From positions 372,001 to 436,000 of the forward strand of contig NZ_MJIE01000001.1 in assembly GCF_001940235.1 (NCBI RefSeq): a DNA stretch of 64,000 nucleotides, read 5' to 3'. The DNA is from Hornefia porci. GTDB taxonomy: Bacteria > Bacillota > Clostridia > Peptostreptococcales > Anaerovoracaceae. Of this stretch, positions 33,367 through 42,832 are shown piece by piece. Both the position numbers and the translations under genes were made by a program. The notes beneath the pieces are model-generated. The model made no database searches and was not told the DNA's origin. It saw only the letters and a program-made list of their open reading frames with translations. Numbering within the stretch: position 1 is the first letter of the stretch; each line of letters starts with the position of its first letter.

Positions 33367-34338
33367 TTACTCATCTTCAGAATCTTCTTCGATATTGTTA
33401 TCGTCATCGGGATATTTGGTGTAATACCAGTTGCTCAGCTTAAAGCTGGTTTTTTTCTCCAGCGTCTTCTTATCCTTATTGACAATCCAGACCGTCAAAC
33501 GGCTGTTCTTTTTGAGTGCTTTTTTGAGTTTGAAGGTAAAAATCTTTTGATGACGGTCGTAGTTTTTCCTGACCTTTACAGAATAGGTTCTCCCTTTGTA
33601 TTTGACGTATACCACGTCCCCTTTATGCGGATTGTCGATACGAACCTTGAGTTTTTTCGGGGATTTTTTCGTGGCCCGGACATCAAAGAACTCAGTCCCG
33701 CTCTTGACTTTGTCTTTGAGAGTGACGGAGATGCCCTTGTAATTGACAACGGCCGATACCTTGGTTTTCAGCTTGTAGGTTTTCTTTAATTTGACACATG
33801 CGCTGCCGAGCTTGTTGGCCTTGACCGCTTTGTACTTGTCTTTTCCGGCCTTCAGCGTTATTTTCGCTCCCGGAAGGGTCTCAACATAAATCTTTCTGGT
33901 ACCGTAATAGAAAGTGTCCATGTGGGAACTGTACATCAGTTTCACTTTGATGTATGCTTCCTTGACAGTCACCGGGAAGGACAACTTCCCTCCGTCTGCT
34001 CCATATGCAGTCACGGTGCATGTCCCCGGAGCCACCGGATAAATAATTATGCGGTTCTGACTCCCATAAACATCATAGGAAGCATACGCAATGTTTTCAT
34101 CGCTGCTTTCGAAGGAAGTGATCTGTTCCCCGTCATCTGTGATTTTCAGTTCTATGCACGAATCATAGTCCACAAAACCTCCGTCCCCCTCGATGACATC
34201 AAACACGACACCCTCGGCAGGCAGGTCTTTAAATGCAACTTCGGCATGGGCCTTCACTGCTCCCACAGTGAATAGCAGCAGTAGAACAAAACAGGTTACA
34301 ATTGTTATGAAAACTGACCTTTTAAAAATCCGACTCAT
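33367..34338 (-). CDS. Secreted Ig-like (Big) surface protein
   Basis: Exported protein of 323 residues: signal peptide (MSRIFKRSVFITIVTCFVLL...) with cleavage near VKAHA, a bacterial Ig-like module (about 35-125, with FESSDENIAYASYDVYG and VAPGTCTVTAYGADGGKLSFPV typical of Big_2), and a very Lys-rich region of repeated beta strands (about 140-300) related to the C-terminal part of the protein at 27204. An acidic tail (DDDNNIEEDSEDE) ends it. No enzyme motif. AAAGGAG precedes the ATG. Confidence 0.8.
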   Translation of the reverse strand: MSRIFKRSVFITIVTCFVLLLLFTVGAVKAHAEVAFKDLPAEGVVFDVIEGDGGFVDYDSCIELKITDDGEQITSFESSDENIAYASYDVYGSQNRIIIYPVAPGTCTVTAYGADGGKLSFPVTVKEAYIKVKLMYSSHMDTFYYGTRKIYVETLPGAKITLKAGKDKYKAVKANKLGSACVKLKKTYKLKTKVSAVVNYKGISVTLKDKVKSGTEFFDVRATKKSPKKLKVRIDNPHKGDVVYVKYKGRTYSVKVRKNYDRHQKIFTFKLKKALKKNSRLTVWIVNKDKKTLEKKTSFKLSNWYYTKYPDDDNNIEEDSEDE

Positions 34339-34549
34339 TTAGTTCTCTCCTTTCATACTGATATTCTCCCCCAAATAATATCTCAGAAACAGATGTATTT
34401 CTGTAACAAAATCATACCATATTCAGAATATTATTTCAACACTTGATGTGAAGTCACACATTCGCCAGTTTCAAAAGCTCGTTCATTTTTATCTGTCTGC
34501 TCTCCATGGGCAAGTTAATTTCTGATGTTATATTCAGCTTAAAAGCCTC

Positions 34550-35779
34550 TTAGAACTCTAGAATTTCTTCCATCATAGCTCTTTTTCGTTTGTATTTCAG
34601 CCTGAATTCCTGAGCAAGCTCTGCAGCTGCAGTCTTCCCATTCGGATATTGCTGTATCCAACGCAGATTTCTTGCGACTCGCCTGTAATCCTGTCGTTTA
34701 TTACTCTGCTCTGCCATCCGTTTTGTATTATTCAGTAAAACAGTGAGACAGCGATCCGGATACAGCTCTTTGAGTTTTTTTTCATACTGTTTCAGCCGGT
34801 CAATATGTTCCCCGACTTCCACACCATCCATGATAAGATCGTATCTGTTTTCCTGTGCATACCATGGAAAAATGCGGTAATCGCCGACTTTGACACTTGA
34901 AAAGAGGTCTTCACATCTTGTCGGCCAGTCTTCCGGAGCACAACAGCCTTTATATTCTTTCCAAAGGTCCTCATTTCCTACGTCGAGTGTCATGGCTGAT
35001 AATAATTCGGCCCGGTATTTCTCTTCATCCCCGGATTCTTTATAGATATCTTTGAGCTTCAAATGCCAGTTTTCTCTCGCCCAACCGCGCGCATCTTCCT
35101 GCGCTGCAAGTTCCTGGTAGATTGCAATAACTTCGTTTGTATTACCGTACGCTCTTTCGATTTCGGCCATGGTTTCTTGCACGGAATAGGAAGATATCAT
35201 TTTGGTATATTCTCGAATCTCCTCTATCGGTTTCTTCATATCTGCCATCAGACGCAACTGGTACTCCCGCCATCTATCCATCTGGTATTTAACGTATGAA
35301 CTGTCTGAACCATCGACTCCTTCCTCTGTTTTCCGGTTCAGAAGATCATACTTTTTTTGCAATAACTCTGGCTCTTTGAAATGACTCATCATATACTCAT
35401 AGATTTGCTCTTCCATGTAGTCGATTACAGACCCGTCTGTGTGTTTTTCAAACCAGTCATACATCTTCCCATGAGGAATTTTATCCTCTCCGGAATCATA
35501 GACCACATCCCATGCCTGTTTTATATAATAGATGAAATCCTGTGTTTCCCCGTCGGAATCATCTTTGTCGGTCTTTCCCCATTTCAGAAAGCCCTTGTTT
35601 GCAAGAGCGAAAAGTTCTTTGTATTCGCCTCGGAAAGAAAGCTCCTCAGTGGCATCGATCATCAGATCAATCATGTCATGTCCAAGACCGCGGCAGTGAT
35701 AATAATCTACAAATCCTCCGCTTGTATATCTGCTGAAAATCCTGTTTATTTCATCTCGATACTCTTTGAAAACAGTCAT
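34550..35779 (-). CDS. Helical-repeat protein like the C-terminus of SWIM zinc-finger proteins
   Basis: An entirely helical 409-residue cytoplasmic protein. The middle and end (AIYQELAAQEDARGWARENWHLKLKDIYKESGDEEKYRAELL, YPDRCLTVLL, RQDYRRVARNLRWIQQYPNG, RLKYKRKRAMMEEIL) match the helical region that follows the zinc finger in SWIM-domain proteins, yet no CxCx(n)CxH SWIM motif is present. ATG 35779 is preceded by GGGAGG. It may be a stand-alone relative or a remnant. Function unknown. Confidence 0.65.
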   Translation of the reverse strand: MTVFKEYRDEINRIFSRYTSGGFVDYYHCRGLGHDMIDLMIDATEELSFRGEYKELFALANKGFLKWGKTDKDDSDGETQDFIYYIKQAWDVVYDSGEDKIPHGKMYDWFEKHTDGSVIDYMEEQIYEYMMSHFKEPELLQKKYDLLNRKTEEGVDGSDSSYVKYQMDRWREYQLRLMADMKKPIEEIREYTKMISSYSVQETMAEIERAYGNTNEVIAIYQELAAQEDARGWARENWHLKLKDIYKESGDEEKYRAELLSAMTLDVGNEDLWKEYKGCCAPEDWPTRCEDLFSSVKVGDYRIFPWYAQENRYDLIMDGVEVGEHIDRLKQYEKKLKELYPDRCLTVLLNNTKRMAEQSNKRQDYRRVARNLRWIQQYPNGKTAAAELAQEFRLKYKRKRAMMEEILEF

Positions 35780-35832
35780 CCTGAACACCTCCCGTACATA
35801 TAGTATTCAAATATTCCTGAACTCATAATTTG

Positions 35833-36279
35833 TTAAAGCCGATATATCATATCACCTGTATTCCATATACGCATAATTCCGAATAACGGATTTTTTTCTC
35901 CTTGCCATATCCAATCCTGAAATGTTGTGTCATATCCACAATACCCTTCCGTAACGATCTCGAAATCTGCATCAGGATATAGTGCGTTAAATTCATCAAA
36001 AGATAATGATTCCCCAGTGAAGGATTTCTCCCCATCATATCCATACGGCCTGTTAAACAGCATGATGTCGCACTCTTCTATATCAACTTTTGTAAATTCA
36101 AGTATTCCCGGATACCATTTTTCCTCACCGTCAGCATATTGAAATATTCGATCCATCTTCAAAGATAAAGTCGTTTCATCAATTTCAATCTGTATTATCT
36201 TACTATCATGTAAACTGAAGGGAATATTACTTTTCCTGTCTCTGATATAATCCATGTGCCTCTCCATAATTTCGGACAT
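35833..36279 (-). CDS. Hypothetical protein (148 residues)
   Basis: Not recognised. A soluble beta-rich protein with DYIRDRKSNIPFSLHDSKIIQIEIDETTLSLKMDRIF, PGILEFTKVDIEECDIMLFNRPYG and a Trp-rich end (FQDWIWQGEKNPLFGIMRIWNTGDMIYRL). Its ATG follows the stop of the PNPOx-like gene directly (TGA-ATG), so the two are translationally coupled. The pattern (HD..I..I, then end ..G) recalls small DUF-type proteins seen near toxin-immunity loci, but that is only a loose impression. Confidence 0.65.
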   Translation of the reverse strand: MSEIMERHMDYIRDRKSNIPFSLHDSKIIQIEIDETTLSLKMDRIFQYADGEEKWYPGILEFTKVDIEECDIMLFNRPYGYDGEKSFTGESLSFDEFNALYPDADFEIVTEGYCGYDTTFQDWIWQGEKNPLFGIMRIWNTGDMIYRL

Positions 36280-36795
36280 TCACTTTTTCATTATATACAT
36301 CTGCCTGCTGCCATATTCATCCTTCTTGAAATCCGAATTCAGGCAGGTGATTTCCGATGGCGTAATTTTCAAAAGCCACATCGGTTCTTCAAGTTTCTTC
36401 AAAGTTTTCAGCGGAATCCTGCGGAACTCTGCCGCCTTCTTGTACGCATCAGAAAACATTTCTACTATCTCTGCCGTTCCCTCGATCTGCAGAGATTTCA
36501 ATCCGCCGAAGGAAGCGTTTGTCTCAAATACCGCCGCTGAAACATGCTTATTCTCTCTCAACGCTCTGAATTTGAGCCCGCCCTCGGTGAATATCCAGAT
36601 CGTATCGTCATGCCAGCTGTACTCCAAAGGTGTGCAGCGGACAAAGTCCCCCGCTGCAGTCGCCAGTGCGAGGATCTTGTGAGATGATAAAAACTTGTCA
36701 ATCCAGTCATATAGTACATCCGCATCCAGCTTCTTTTCTGCCTCATCCTTGCGTGTCCAGAAGGACTCGGCTTGTTTGTATTGTTCTTCAGTCAT
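36280..36795 (-). CDS. Pyridoxamine 5'-phosphate oxidase-fold protein
   Basis: A 171-residue split-barrel protein likely to bind FMN, F420 or heme. It shows WIDKFLSSHKILALATAAGDFVRCTPLEYSWHDDTIWIFTEGGLKFRALRENKHVSAAVFE (typical second and third strands) and SLQIEGTAEIVEMFSDAYKKAAEF, then a C-terminal strand WLLKITPSEITCLNSDF. It is coupled to the hypothetical gene at 35833. Substrate unknown. Confidence 0.82.
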   Translation of the reverse strand: MTEEQYKQAESFWTRKDEAEKKLDADVLYDWIDKFLSSHKILALATAAGDFVRCTPLEYSWHDDTIWIFTEGGLKFRALRENKHVSAAVFETNASFGGLKSLQIEGTAEIVEMFSDAYKKAAEFRRIPLKTLKKLEEPMWLLKITPSEITCLNSDFKKDEYGSRQMYIMKK

Positions 36796-37179
36796 TTATT
36801 CCACCTTCATTCAACATGTTCAATTGATATGTGGCAACCATTTACGACACTCGGGTGTTTCACAAGCTGCAGCCTTCCCGATTATTCAATCGCGATACAC
36901 GGCCCTGTAAAAATGTCCCGGATAAGTTCCCTATGTGGCGTTTTCCTGCTCGACAAAACAAAGGGAATTGTCAGGGAATAATACACCCAGGTGTGATGAT
37001 TCCAAAGAGAGTTACTTGATGCGTGTTCATTGTATCACGTGAAATGATCTCACTTTCTTCTTCGAAGTGTTCATCTCTGCGGCCGAACTCTTCCAATGCC
37101 CGCTGCACCAATCCCTCATCGGACAACTGCTGCAATGCGGTAGCCCCGGGTATTTGGTGATGGCAGGATCATATTCCTG
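36796..37179. other. 384-base intergenic stretch without a convincing gene
   Basis: Only short open frames with no ribosome site. One small palindrome (CACCCAGGTGTG at about 36987) was noted. No promoter or RNA gene recognised. Confidence 0.5.
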
Positions 37180-39229
37180 TCATTTAGTTTTTACACGTTT
37201 TGCTTTGCTCCAGGCGGAGTAGAATGTGGTTTTACCAGACTTCATGTACGTACGAACTCGAACACAGTAAGTCTTCTTCCCTTTCAGCTTGCTGATCTTC
37301 TTGCTGGTCTTTCTGTAACCCCTGATAGTTACAGCTTTGGCCGATTTAAAGTTGCTCTTCAAACTGTACTGCACCTGGTATCCGGTGATGTGCGCCTTGC
37401 TCATTTTGGCGGATTGCCTTGACCACTTCGCAGTGAAAGCCTTCTTCGCCGCTGCCGGCTTTTTGATTCCGGTACCCTTCGGGTTGATGACATAGGTCAG
37501 GGTCTTGCTTCCTGCGTATTTGTCTCCGGCTCCTTTTACCGTTATTGTGTACTTTCCAACAGCTTTCCGTCCGGCAGGCAGGGAGACTGTATAGTCCCTG
37601 TCCCTGGTCAAACCGCTGCAGATAACGGATGGAGTCTTTGTTTTGCCGTTGTAAGTATAGGATGTGGCGGAGAGCCTTGCAGACATCTTCCGAATGACGC
37701 TCTTCCCGAACTCCTTACCGTAGCGATTGCACTTCTCATATGCGCTGCATCCATCATCATCAAAGGTGGCGGCTTTGCCTGAGACCTTTACCAGGTCATG
37801 ACCGAGTGCCTTTACCACCCAGTCATGCTTCTGAATCTCTGAACCTTCGCTGCAATCCTCCTTCGAAAAGTACTTACCACAATTCTTACAGCTCCAATAT
37901 GCTATATTTCCTGCCTTTGTACAAGTCGCATCCACGGCCGGTGTTTTCACAATTTTATCAAACACCGCCTGCAGCAGAACCGGTTCGTCTGGCATGGTGA
38001 ACTTGTTGTCAGAAACAGTGACGTCACCCTTCAGAGCCTTCCATTCTTTGAAGTGGTAACCGGCGTCGGGCGTAGCTGTCAATGTGATTTCCGTACCGCC
38101 TCCTGCGGTGGCAGAATCTACGGATGCCTTGCCGCTGCCGTTGGTTGTTACCGTCACCGTGTGGGGCTGGACCGAATACCCACACACTGCGCAGGGGTTT
38201 CCCGTATGCTCCTCACGTCCGACCTCAACGCCTGCAGGGCAGGTGCGCCAGTGCTCTCGATTGTTCGTCTGATAGTCCTGTGCGGAATCTGCCTCATGCT
38301 TAATCGTAATGGGATTTGCAGCAATCTGCTCGTTTGTTGCAATATCCTTGTTGTCTTTATAGAACTTGTCCTCAATGCTGCACAGATTGTTGGAGGGATA
38401 ACCCTTTGCCGGATCTTTCCAGTCTTCGGAATGTTCGCCATCTGCATTAAGTTCAGCGTCACTGAGCATGAAATAAGTGTGGTTCACATTGGGATTTACG
38501 CCAAGACCTCTGTCCCATGTGCAATCCACGTGGAACCAGTGTCCGTCAAACTTTACCAGATTCCATGCATGGGGTTCTTTTTTCCCTGTATTGGCCGCTA
38601 TGTAAACACTCTCGATTCCCACCTGACCAAGCAGGAACTGATTGCACTGGGCATATCCGGCACAAACGGCCTTTCTGTTACCCAGCGCACCGACTGCAAA
38701 ATCATAATACGGCGTGCTCATACCGTAGGACACATTCTTGACAATCCAGTCGTGAATCTTCAGGATCTTTGCAAAATCGCTGTCCCCGGGCTTAATCAGT
38801 GCCATCGCTTCATCATAGCCTGCAATTACTTTTTTTACAAAGTCCTGCGTCCATGCCGGGTTGTATGTGTACTTTACCGTCGCGACACACCCGTTATCCT
38901 TATAGGTGAACTCCGGGAAGCCCGTTGTGGCTGCGGTGGAATAAAAGGGGTTCTGCCGTACGATCGCTCTTGCTGCATAAATTCCTGTCAGATGGTTTCC
39001 ATTTACGGTATACCGGATGTCATTCGGTGCAATATTCAAGTCTGAAACATCGATTTCTGTATCAAGATAAAGAATCCTGTTCAGGACTCTTGCCTTGAAC
39101 TGTTCAAGCGGTGTGCTGTCCTTTGCGGTAAAAATGTCGTGTACGCCATTTTCGGCAGGCTCTGCTGCAAAAACGGGCTGCACGTCGATTATGACTAAAT
39201 TGAAGATCACAACCGATAACAAAATATAT

Positions 39230-41065
39230 TAATACTTTCCCAAAATGCCGGACTATAGGTTAAGCCTGTAATCCAGCCAAATATACCGTGTTACGCCTCA
39301 AAGCAAGGCACCAGTTGACAAGCAACCCTGGAAAACAGCTCCTTTTGGCGGCGCAGCACCCCAGAATCTGCGAAAGATTCTTGTAAAAAAGTGCATAAAG
39401 CACTACCATATATAGTCCAGATATGATATAATAGGACTATATAAAGGAGTTGATTTTTATGCCAGTACCAGCTGAAATCAGAGCGGTCCCCCGGCCAGTC
39501 AATACCGTTGTAGATGACAACGGTGGGGATGGCCCCAAACGCTATGCTGTCCGGCAGCGAGGATCCTCGAAATACGTTCCCGGCGGCAACCCGCAGCCAA
39601 AAAACGGCAAGGTTATCGGTCACATTATTGACTACAAGTTTGTTCCTCTCCCCGAAAAGGATCCGGGTGCAGACTTGCCGGACATGTTGTCCTACGGAGC
39701 ATCTGCTCTGGTCAAGTCTGTGACTGCAGACCTTAAGGAGGATCTGCTTGCGGTATACGACGCATCCGATGTCTATGCAATGATGTCTCTGGCTACCCTC
39801 CGGGTTATCAAGCCAGCCATTACAGCGGATCGAGCGCGGACGCATTACCTCAGGACGTTCGTATGCAAAGATTATCCCGGTGCAGCCATGTCCAGGAATT
39901 CCATCGGCAGTCTGCTTCAGCGGATCGGGATGAACGGATCCAGACGAAGACAGTTCTACCAGTTGCGAATGAAGGCAACGGCTGCCGACCATCACATTGC
40001 CATCGACGGGATGCTGAAGCAGGACAACAGCAAGGTCAATGACCTGTCTGCGTACTCCCGCAAGGCAAAAGTGCGCGGCATCTGCGAGGTATCCGTCCTG
40101 TATGCCTACGACATTGAACGGATGGAGCCGGTGTGCGCTGAGGTCTTCCCCGGCAACAGCATCGATGCTAGCAGTTATCCGGCGTTCATCCGTGACAATG
40201 ACATCCGCAAAGGGATCATTGTCGCTGACAAGGGATTCCCACCAAGCAAGATCAAGGAGGAACTACAGGAACGTCCGGATCTGCACTTCCTCACACCGAT
40301 CAAGCGCAATGACACACGTATATCGAGCAATGACATGCTCGCTTTCGAAGGCGTGCTGTCCGGCATCGATGCCTATGTGGTCTACAAGAAGAAGCAGATC
40401 AAGGGTGGCCGATACCTGTATGCCTTCAAGGATGCCAGGAAGGCATCCGCCGAAGAAGCCTCGTATCTGGCGAATGCTCAGAAGAAAGGAACCTTCTCTC
40501 CTGAGAAATATGCTAGGAAGCAGGCAACTTTCGGAGTGATCGTTCTTGAATCCGATCAGGATCTGGAACCAAAAGCCGCATACCTCTGTTACGAAGACCG
40601 CTGGCTTTTGGAGATGGTCTTCAATCGGTACAAGAGCGATGAATGCCTGGACCACACCGATGTTCAGGGAGACTTCTCCGTCATCGGCAGCGAATTCATC
40701 AATTTCATATCAACGGTTGCCACCTGTCGGATTATCCGCAAGGCCCAGAACGCAGGATTACTCGAGAAGATATCCTACGGCGAGCTGATGGATGACCTGG
40801 CATCTGCCTGGCGAAAGGCAGATGCTCCGGAGGAGCCGGCGACTGATGATGGCTATTGGGTTCACACGTTGCAACTCGTATTCGATGAGCTTGAAGCACT
40901 CGGTCTGGCAAGGCCTGTGCCGAAACCGGCACCGAAGAAGCGTGGGCGTAAACCCAAGCCCAAGGATGAAACCGAGCCGAAGCCTAAGCGCAAGCGCGGT
41001 CGTCCCCGGAAGGATTCAACCCCGTCTGCCGGTACTGTATAGTCCGGCAGATTGGGAATGTATTA
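39230..41065 (+). mobile_element. IS4/IS1634-like insertion sequence, 1836 bases
   Basis: Ends are inverted: TAATACTTTCCCAAAATGCC on the left against TAATACATTCCCAATCTGCC on the right, both continuing GGACTATA. The 6-base target duplication is ATATAT (39224-39229 and 41066-41071); because it is an AT palindrome, its exact limits could shift by a few bases. One transposase gene. An inverted repeat TATATAGTCC/GGACTATATA (39409-39443) just upstream of the transposase echoes the IS end. Confidence 0.88.
39459..41042 (+). CDS. IS4/IS1634-like DDE transposase with AT-hook tail
   Basis: Catalyses movement of the element. The 527 residues hold an RNase H-like core: first Asp in HHIAIDGMLK, second in GIIVADKGF, and Glu in YEDRWLLEMVFNRYKSDE with the YREK-like spacing of IS4-group enzymes. 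The C-terminus (about 485-527) is a Pro/Lys/Arg tail, including KKRGRKPKPK and RKRGRPRKD, whose GRP/GRK cores match AT-hook DNA-binding motifs; most relatives end before such a tail. ATG 39459 follows AAAGGAG. It appears intact. Confidence 0.88.
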   Translation: MPVPAEIRAVPRPVNTVVDDNGGDGPKRYAVRQRGSSKYVPGGNPQPKNGKVIGHIIDYKFVPLPEKDPGADLPDMLSYGASALVKSVTADLKEDLLAVYDASDVYAMMSLATLRVIKPAITADRARTHYLRTFVCKDYPGAAMSRNSIGSLLQRIGMNGSRRRQFYQLRMKATAADHHIAIDGMLKQDNSKVNDLSAYSRKAKVRGICEVSVLYAYDIERMEPVCAEVFPGNSIDASSYPAFIRDNDIRKGIIVADKGFPPSKIKEELQERPDLHFLTPIKRNDTRISSNDMLAFEGVLSGIDAYVVYKKKQIKGGRYLYAFKDARKASAEEASYLANAQKKGTFSPEKYARKQATFGVIVLESDQDLEPKAAYLCYEDRWLLEMVFNRYKSDECLDHTDVQGDFSVIGSEFINFISTVATCRIIRKAQNAGLLEKISYGELMDDLASAWRKADAPEEPATDDGYWVHTLQLVFDELEALGLARPVPKPAPKKRGRKPKPKDETEPKPKRKRGRPRKDSTPSAGTV

Positions 41066-41388
41066 ATATATACAGTTACCCTTTTTCTTTGATTTTTCAT
41101 TTGATTTCCAATCCCGTCTTTTTTCGGACAATCCGTTGGCCTCTGCACTTGGGTCTTCAACTAACCGGCCTTAGCATATCAGATATTTTTATAACCATAT
41201 GGTTTGCGGAGACATATCAACAAATTCTGTAGCAAAAAACATTGATACATTCCGCTATTCAGATCACACCTACAGAGAGCAAGTCAACGGCTATTTTTTG
41301 ACCTATCTGATGACTAAACTTCCATGCACTCGACCTTATTATGCCTGAAAGTCCTGCATCGAACGCGATACACTGTTCAACTATTTCT

Positions 41389-42832
41389 GGCTCTTCATCA
41401 GCATGTGTGGGTGACTGAAGTGCCGTGACCCTTGAAAACAATTGAAAAAGCATACAATTTCCTGTAGGATATTTTTTGCAACAAAAATCTCTTACGTAAA
41501 GGAATCTGTATGCTTACCAAAACAATACTCAAAAAAGCACTGAATGTCAAGCACACTGCCATCGATAATGTAACTTTTGGTTCGGACGATTCGATTATCG
41601 TCCGTGTTCACCCGACGAAGGGCGAACAATGCCGCTGCGGCAAATGCGGCCGGAAAGCTCCGAGATATGATGCCGGCAGCGGGATCAGGCGCTGGCGGAC
41701 CTGTGACATGAACACGCATAAAACGTATCTGGAGTCAGAGGTCTATCGGGTCAACTGCCCCGAGCATGGTGTTGTTGCCTGTGCTGTTCCATGGGCCAGG
41801 CACGACTCGGCATTCACATACGATTTCGAGCATATGACTGCATGGGTCGCGGTGAACTGTTCCCGTAAGGTAACGGCTGAGTTCATGCGGATCTCATGGA
41901 ACACTGTCGGTCCGATCATCAGTCGGATCCGGCAAGATGCGGACTTCGATCCAAAGAGCCGTTTCGATGGACTGGTGAACATCGGCGTCGATGAGACCAG
42001 CTACAAGAAGGGCCACAAATATATTACGGTCATTGTGAACCATGATACCGGCAAGGTCATCTGGGTTCACGAAGGACATGGAAAAGGTGTCTTCTCCCTG
42101 TTCTTCAAGCAGCTGACAAAGGAGCAGAGAGCTTCTATACAGCTTGTTTCCGGCGACGGCGCCAAATGGATCCAGTCCTGTATAGATGAATACTGTCCCG
42201 ATGCCGAACGCTGCATCGATCCCTTCCATGTTGTCCAGTGGGCCATGGAAGCTCTGGACAAAGTCCGCGCTGCCGCCTGGAACGATGCCCGTAAGAAGGT
42301 CTCTTCTGAGACGAAGCGCAAACCGGGAAGGCCATCCGGGGATACGCCAAAGCCGGATACCACAGCGAAGGACATCAAATCCAGTAAGTTCGCTCTTGGA
42401 AAGGCTCCGGAGAACCTGACCGAGAAGCAACGGGCAAAGCTTGAACTGATTGCCAGGAAAGACAACCGCCTGTATCGGGCATACCTTCCGAAGGAAGAAC
42501 TGCGGCTGGTGTTCCATTACGGATTGGATGCAGGGAAGGAACAACTGAATCGCTTCATCAAGTGGGCACAGCACTGCAGGATCCCGGAGTTCGTGGAACT
42601 GCAGCGAAAGATCCGCCGGCACTACGATGCAATTCTGGCAACTCTGGAGCACAAGCTGTCCAATGCGCGCATTGAGGCAGTCAACAACAAGATCAAGCTG
42701 ACGATCCGTATGGCTTACGGATTCAGAAACATTGACAACATGATGGACATGATCATGCTGCGATGCTCAGATATCGAGGTGAGTCTGCCGTGGAAAGGTC
42801 AGATTTTGACCCACACATGTTGATGATGCCTC
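41389..42832 (+). mobile_element. ISL3-family insertion sequence, 1444 bases
   Basis: Ends GGCTCTTCATCAGCATGTG (left) and, inverted, GAGGCATCATCAACATGTG (right), both continuing TGGGT. The 8-base target duplication CTATTTCT at 41381-41388 and 42833-42840 fits the ISL3 family. It holds one transposase. The short space 41101-41388 between it and the preceding IS holds no recognised gene. Confidence 0.93.
41510..42823 (+). CDS. ISL3-family transposase
   Basis: A 437-residue DDE transposase. It has the N-terminal zinc ribbon (CRCGKCGRKA and, later, NCPEHGVV), the first catalytic Asp in FDGLVNIGVDETSYKKGHKY, the second in QLVSGDGAKWIQ, the DPFHVVQWAMEALD block and the Glu in LSNARIEAVNNKIK. A basic insert (KRKPGRPSGDTPKP) lies at about 265. 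AAAGGAA precedes the ATG. Full length and apparently functional. Confidence 0.95.
   Translation: MLTKTILKKALNVKHTAIDNVTFGSDDSIIVRVHPTKGEQCRCGKCGRKAPRYDAGSGIRRWRTCDMNTHKTYLESEVYRVNCPEHGVVACAVPWARHDSAFTYDFEHMTAWVAVNCSRKVTAEFMRISWNTVGPIISRIRQDADFDPKSRFDGLVNIGVDETSYKKGHKYITVIVNHDTGKVIWVHEGHGKGVFSLFFKQLTKEQRASIQLVSGDGAKWIQSCIDEYCPDAERCIDPFHVVQWAMEALDKVRAAAWNDARKKVSSETKRKPGRPSGDTPKPDTTAKDIKSSKFALGKAPENLTEKQRAKLELIARKDNRLYRAYLPKEELRLVFHYGLDAGKEQLNRFIKWAQHCRIPEFVELQRKIRRHYDAILATLEHKLSNARIEAVNNKIKLTIRMAYGFRNIDNMMDMIMLRCSDIEVSLPWKGQILTHTC

Larger units (their letters stand above)
37180..41100 (-). pseudogene. Secreted transglutaminase-like protein gene split by an IS in its signal peptide
   Basis: The bulk (37180-39229) encodes a transglutaminase-like domain with triad Cys in AVCAGYAQ, His in EPHAWN and Asp in HVDCTWD (about 187, 218 and 233 of the open frame), an InlB-type repeat (about 350-420) and a fibronectin-like end. 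It has no start codon at its 5' end. The start lies across the IS: ATG 41100 reads MKNQRKRVTVYI, and joining the two sides at the ATATAT duplication restores one frame, MKNQRKRVTVYILLSVV followed by IFNLVIIDVQPVFA, a complete signal peptide. The wild-type protein would have 692 residues. Expression of the exported form is now broken. Confidence 0.9.

Noticed and set aside
39291..39995. Minus-strand frame of 234 codons inside the IS4/IS1634-like element
   Set aside because: Antisense of the transposase start, and crosses the transposase promoter.
41259..41453. Minus-strand frame ending VDLLSVGVI, which looked protein-like
   Set aside because: It crosses the ISL3 left end at 41389, has no ribosome site, and on removal of the IS its frame does not match the end of rhuM.
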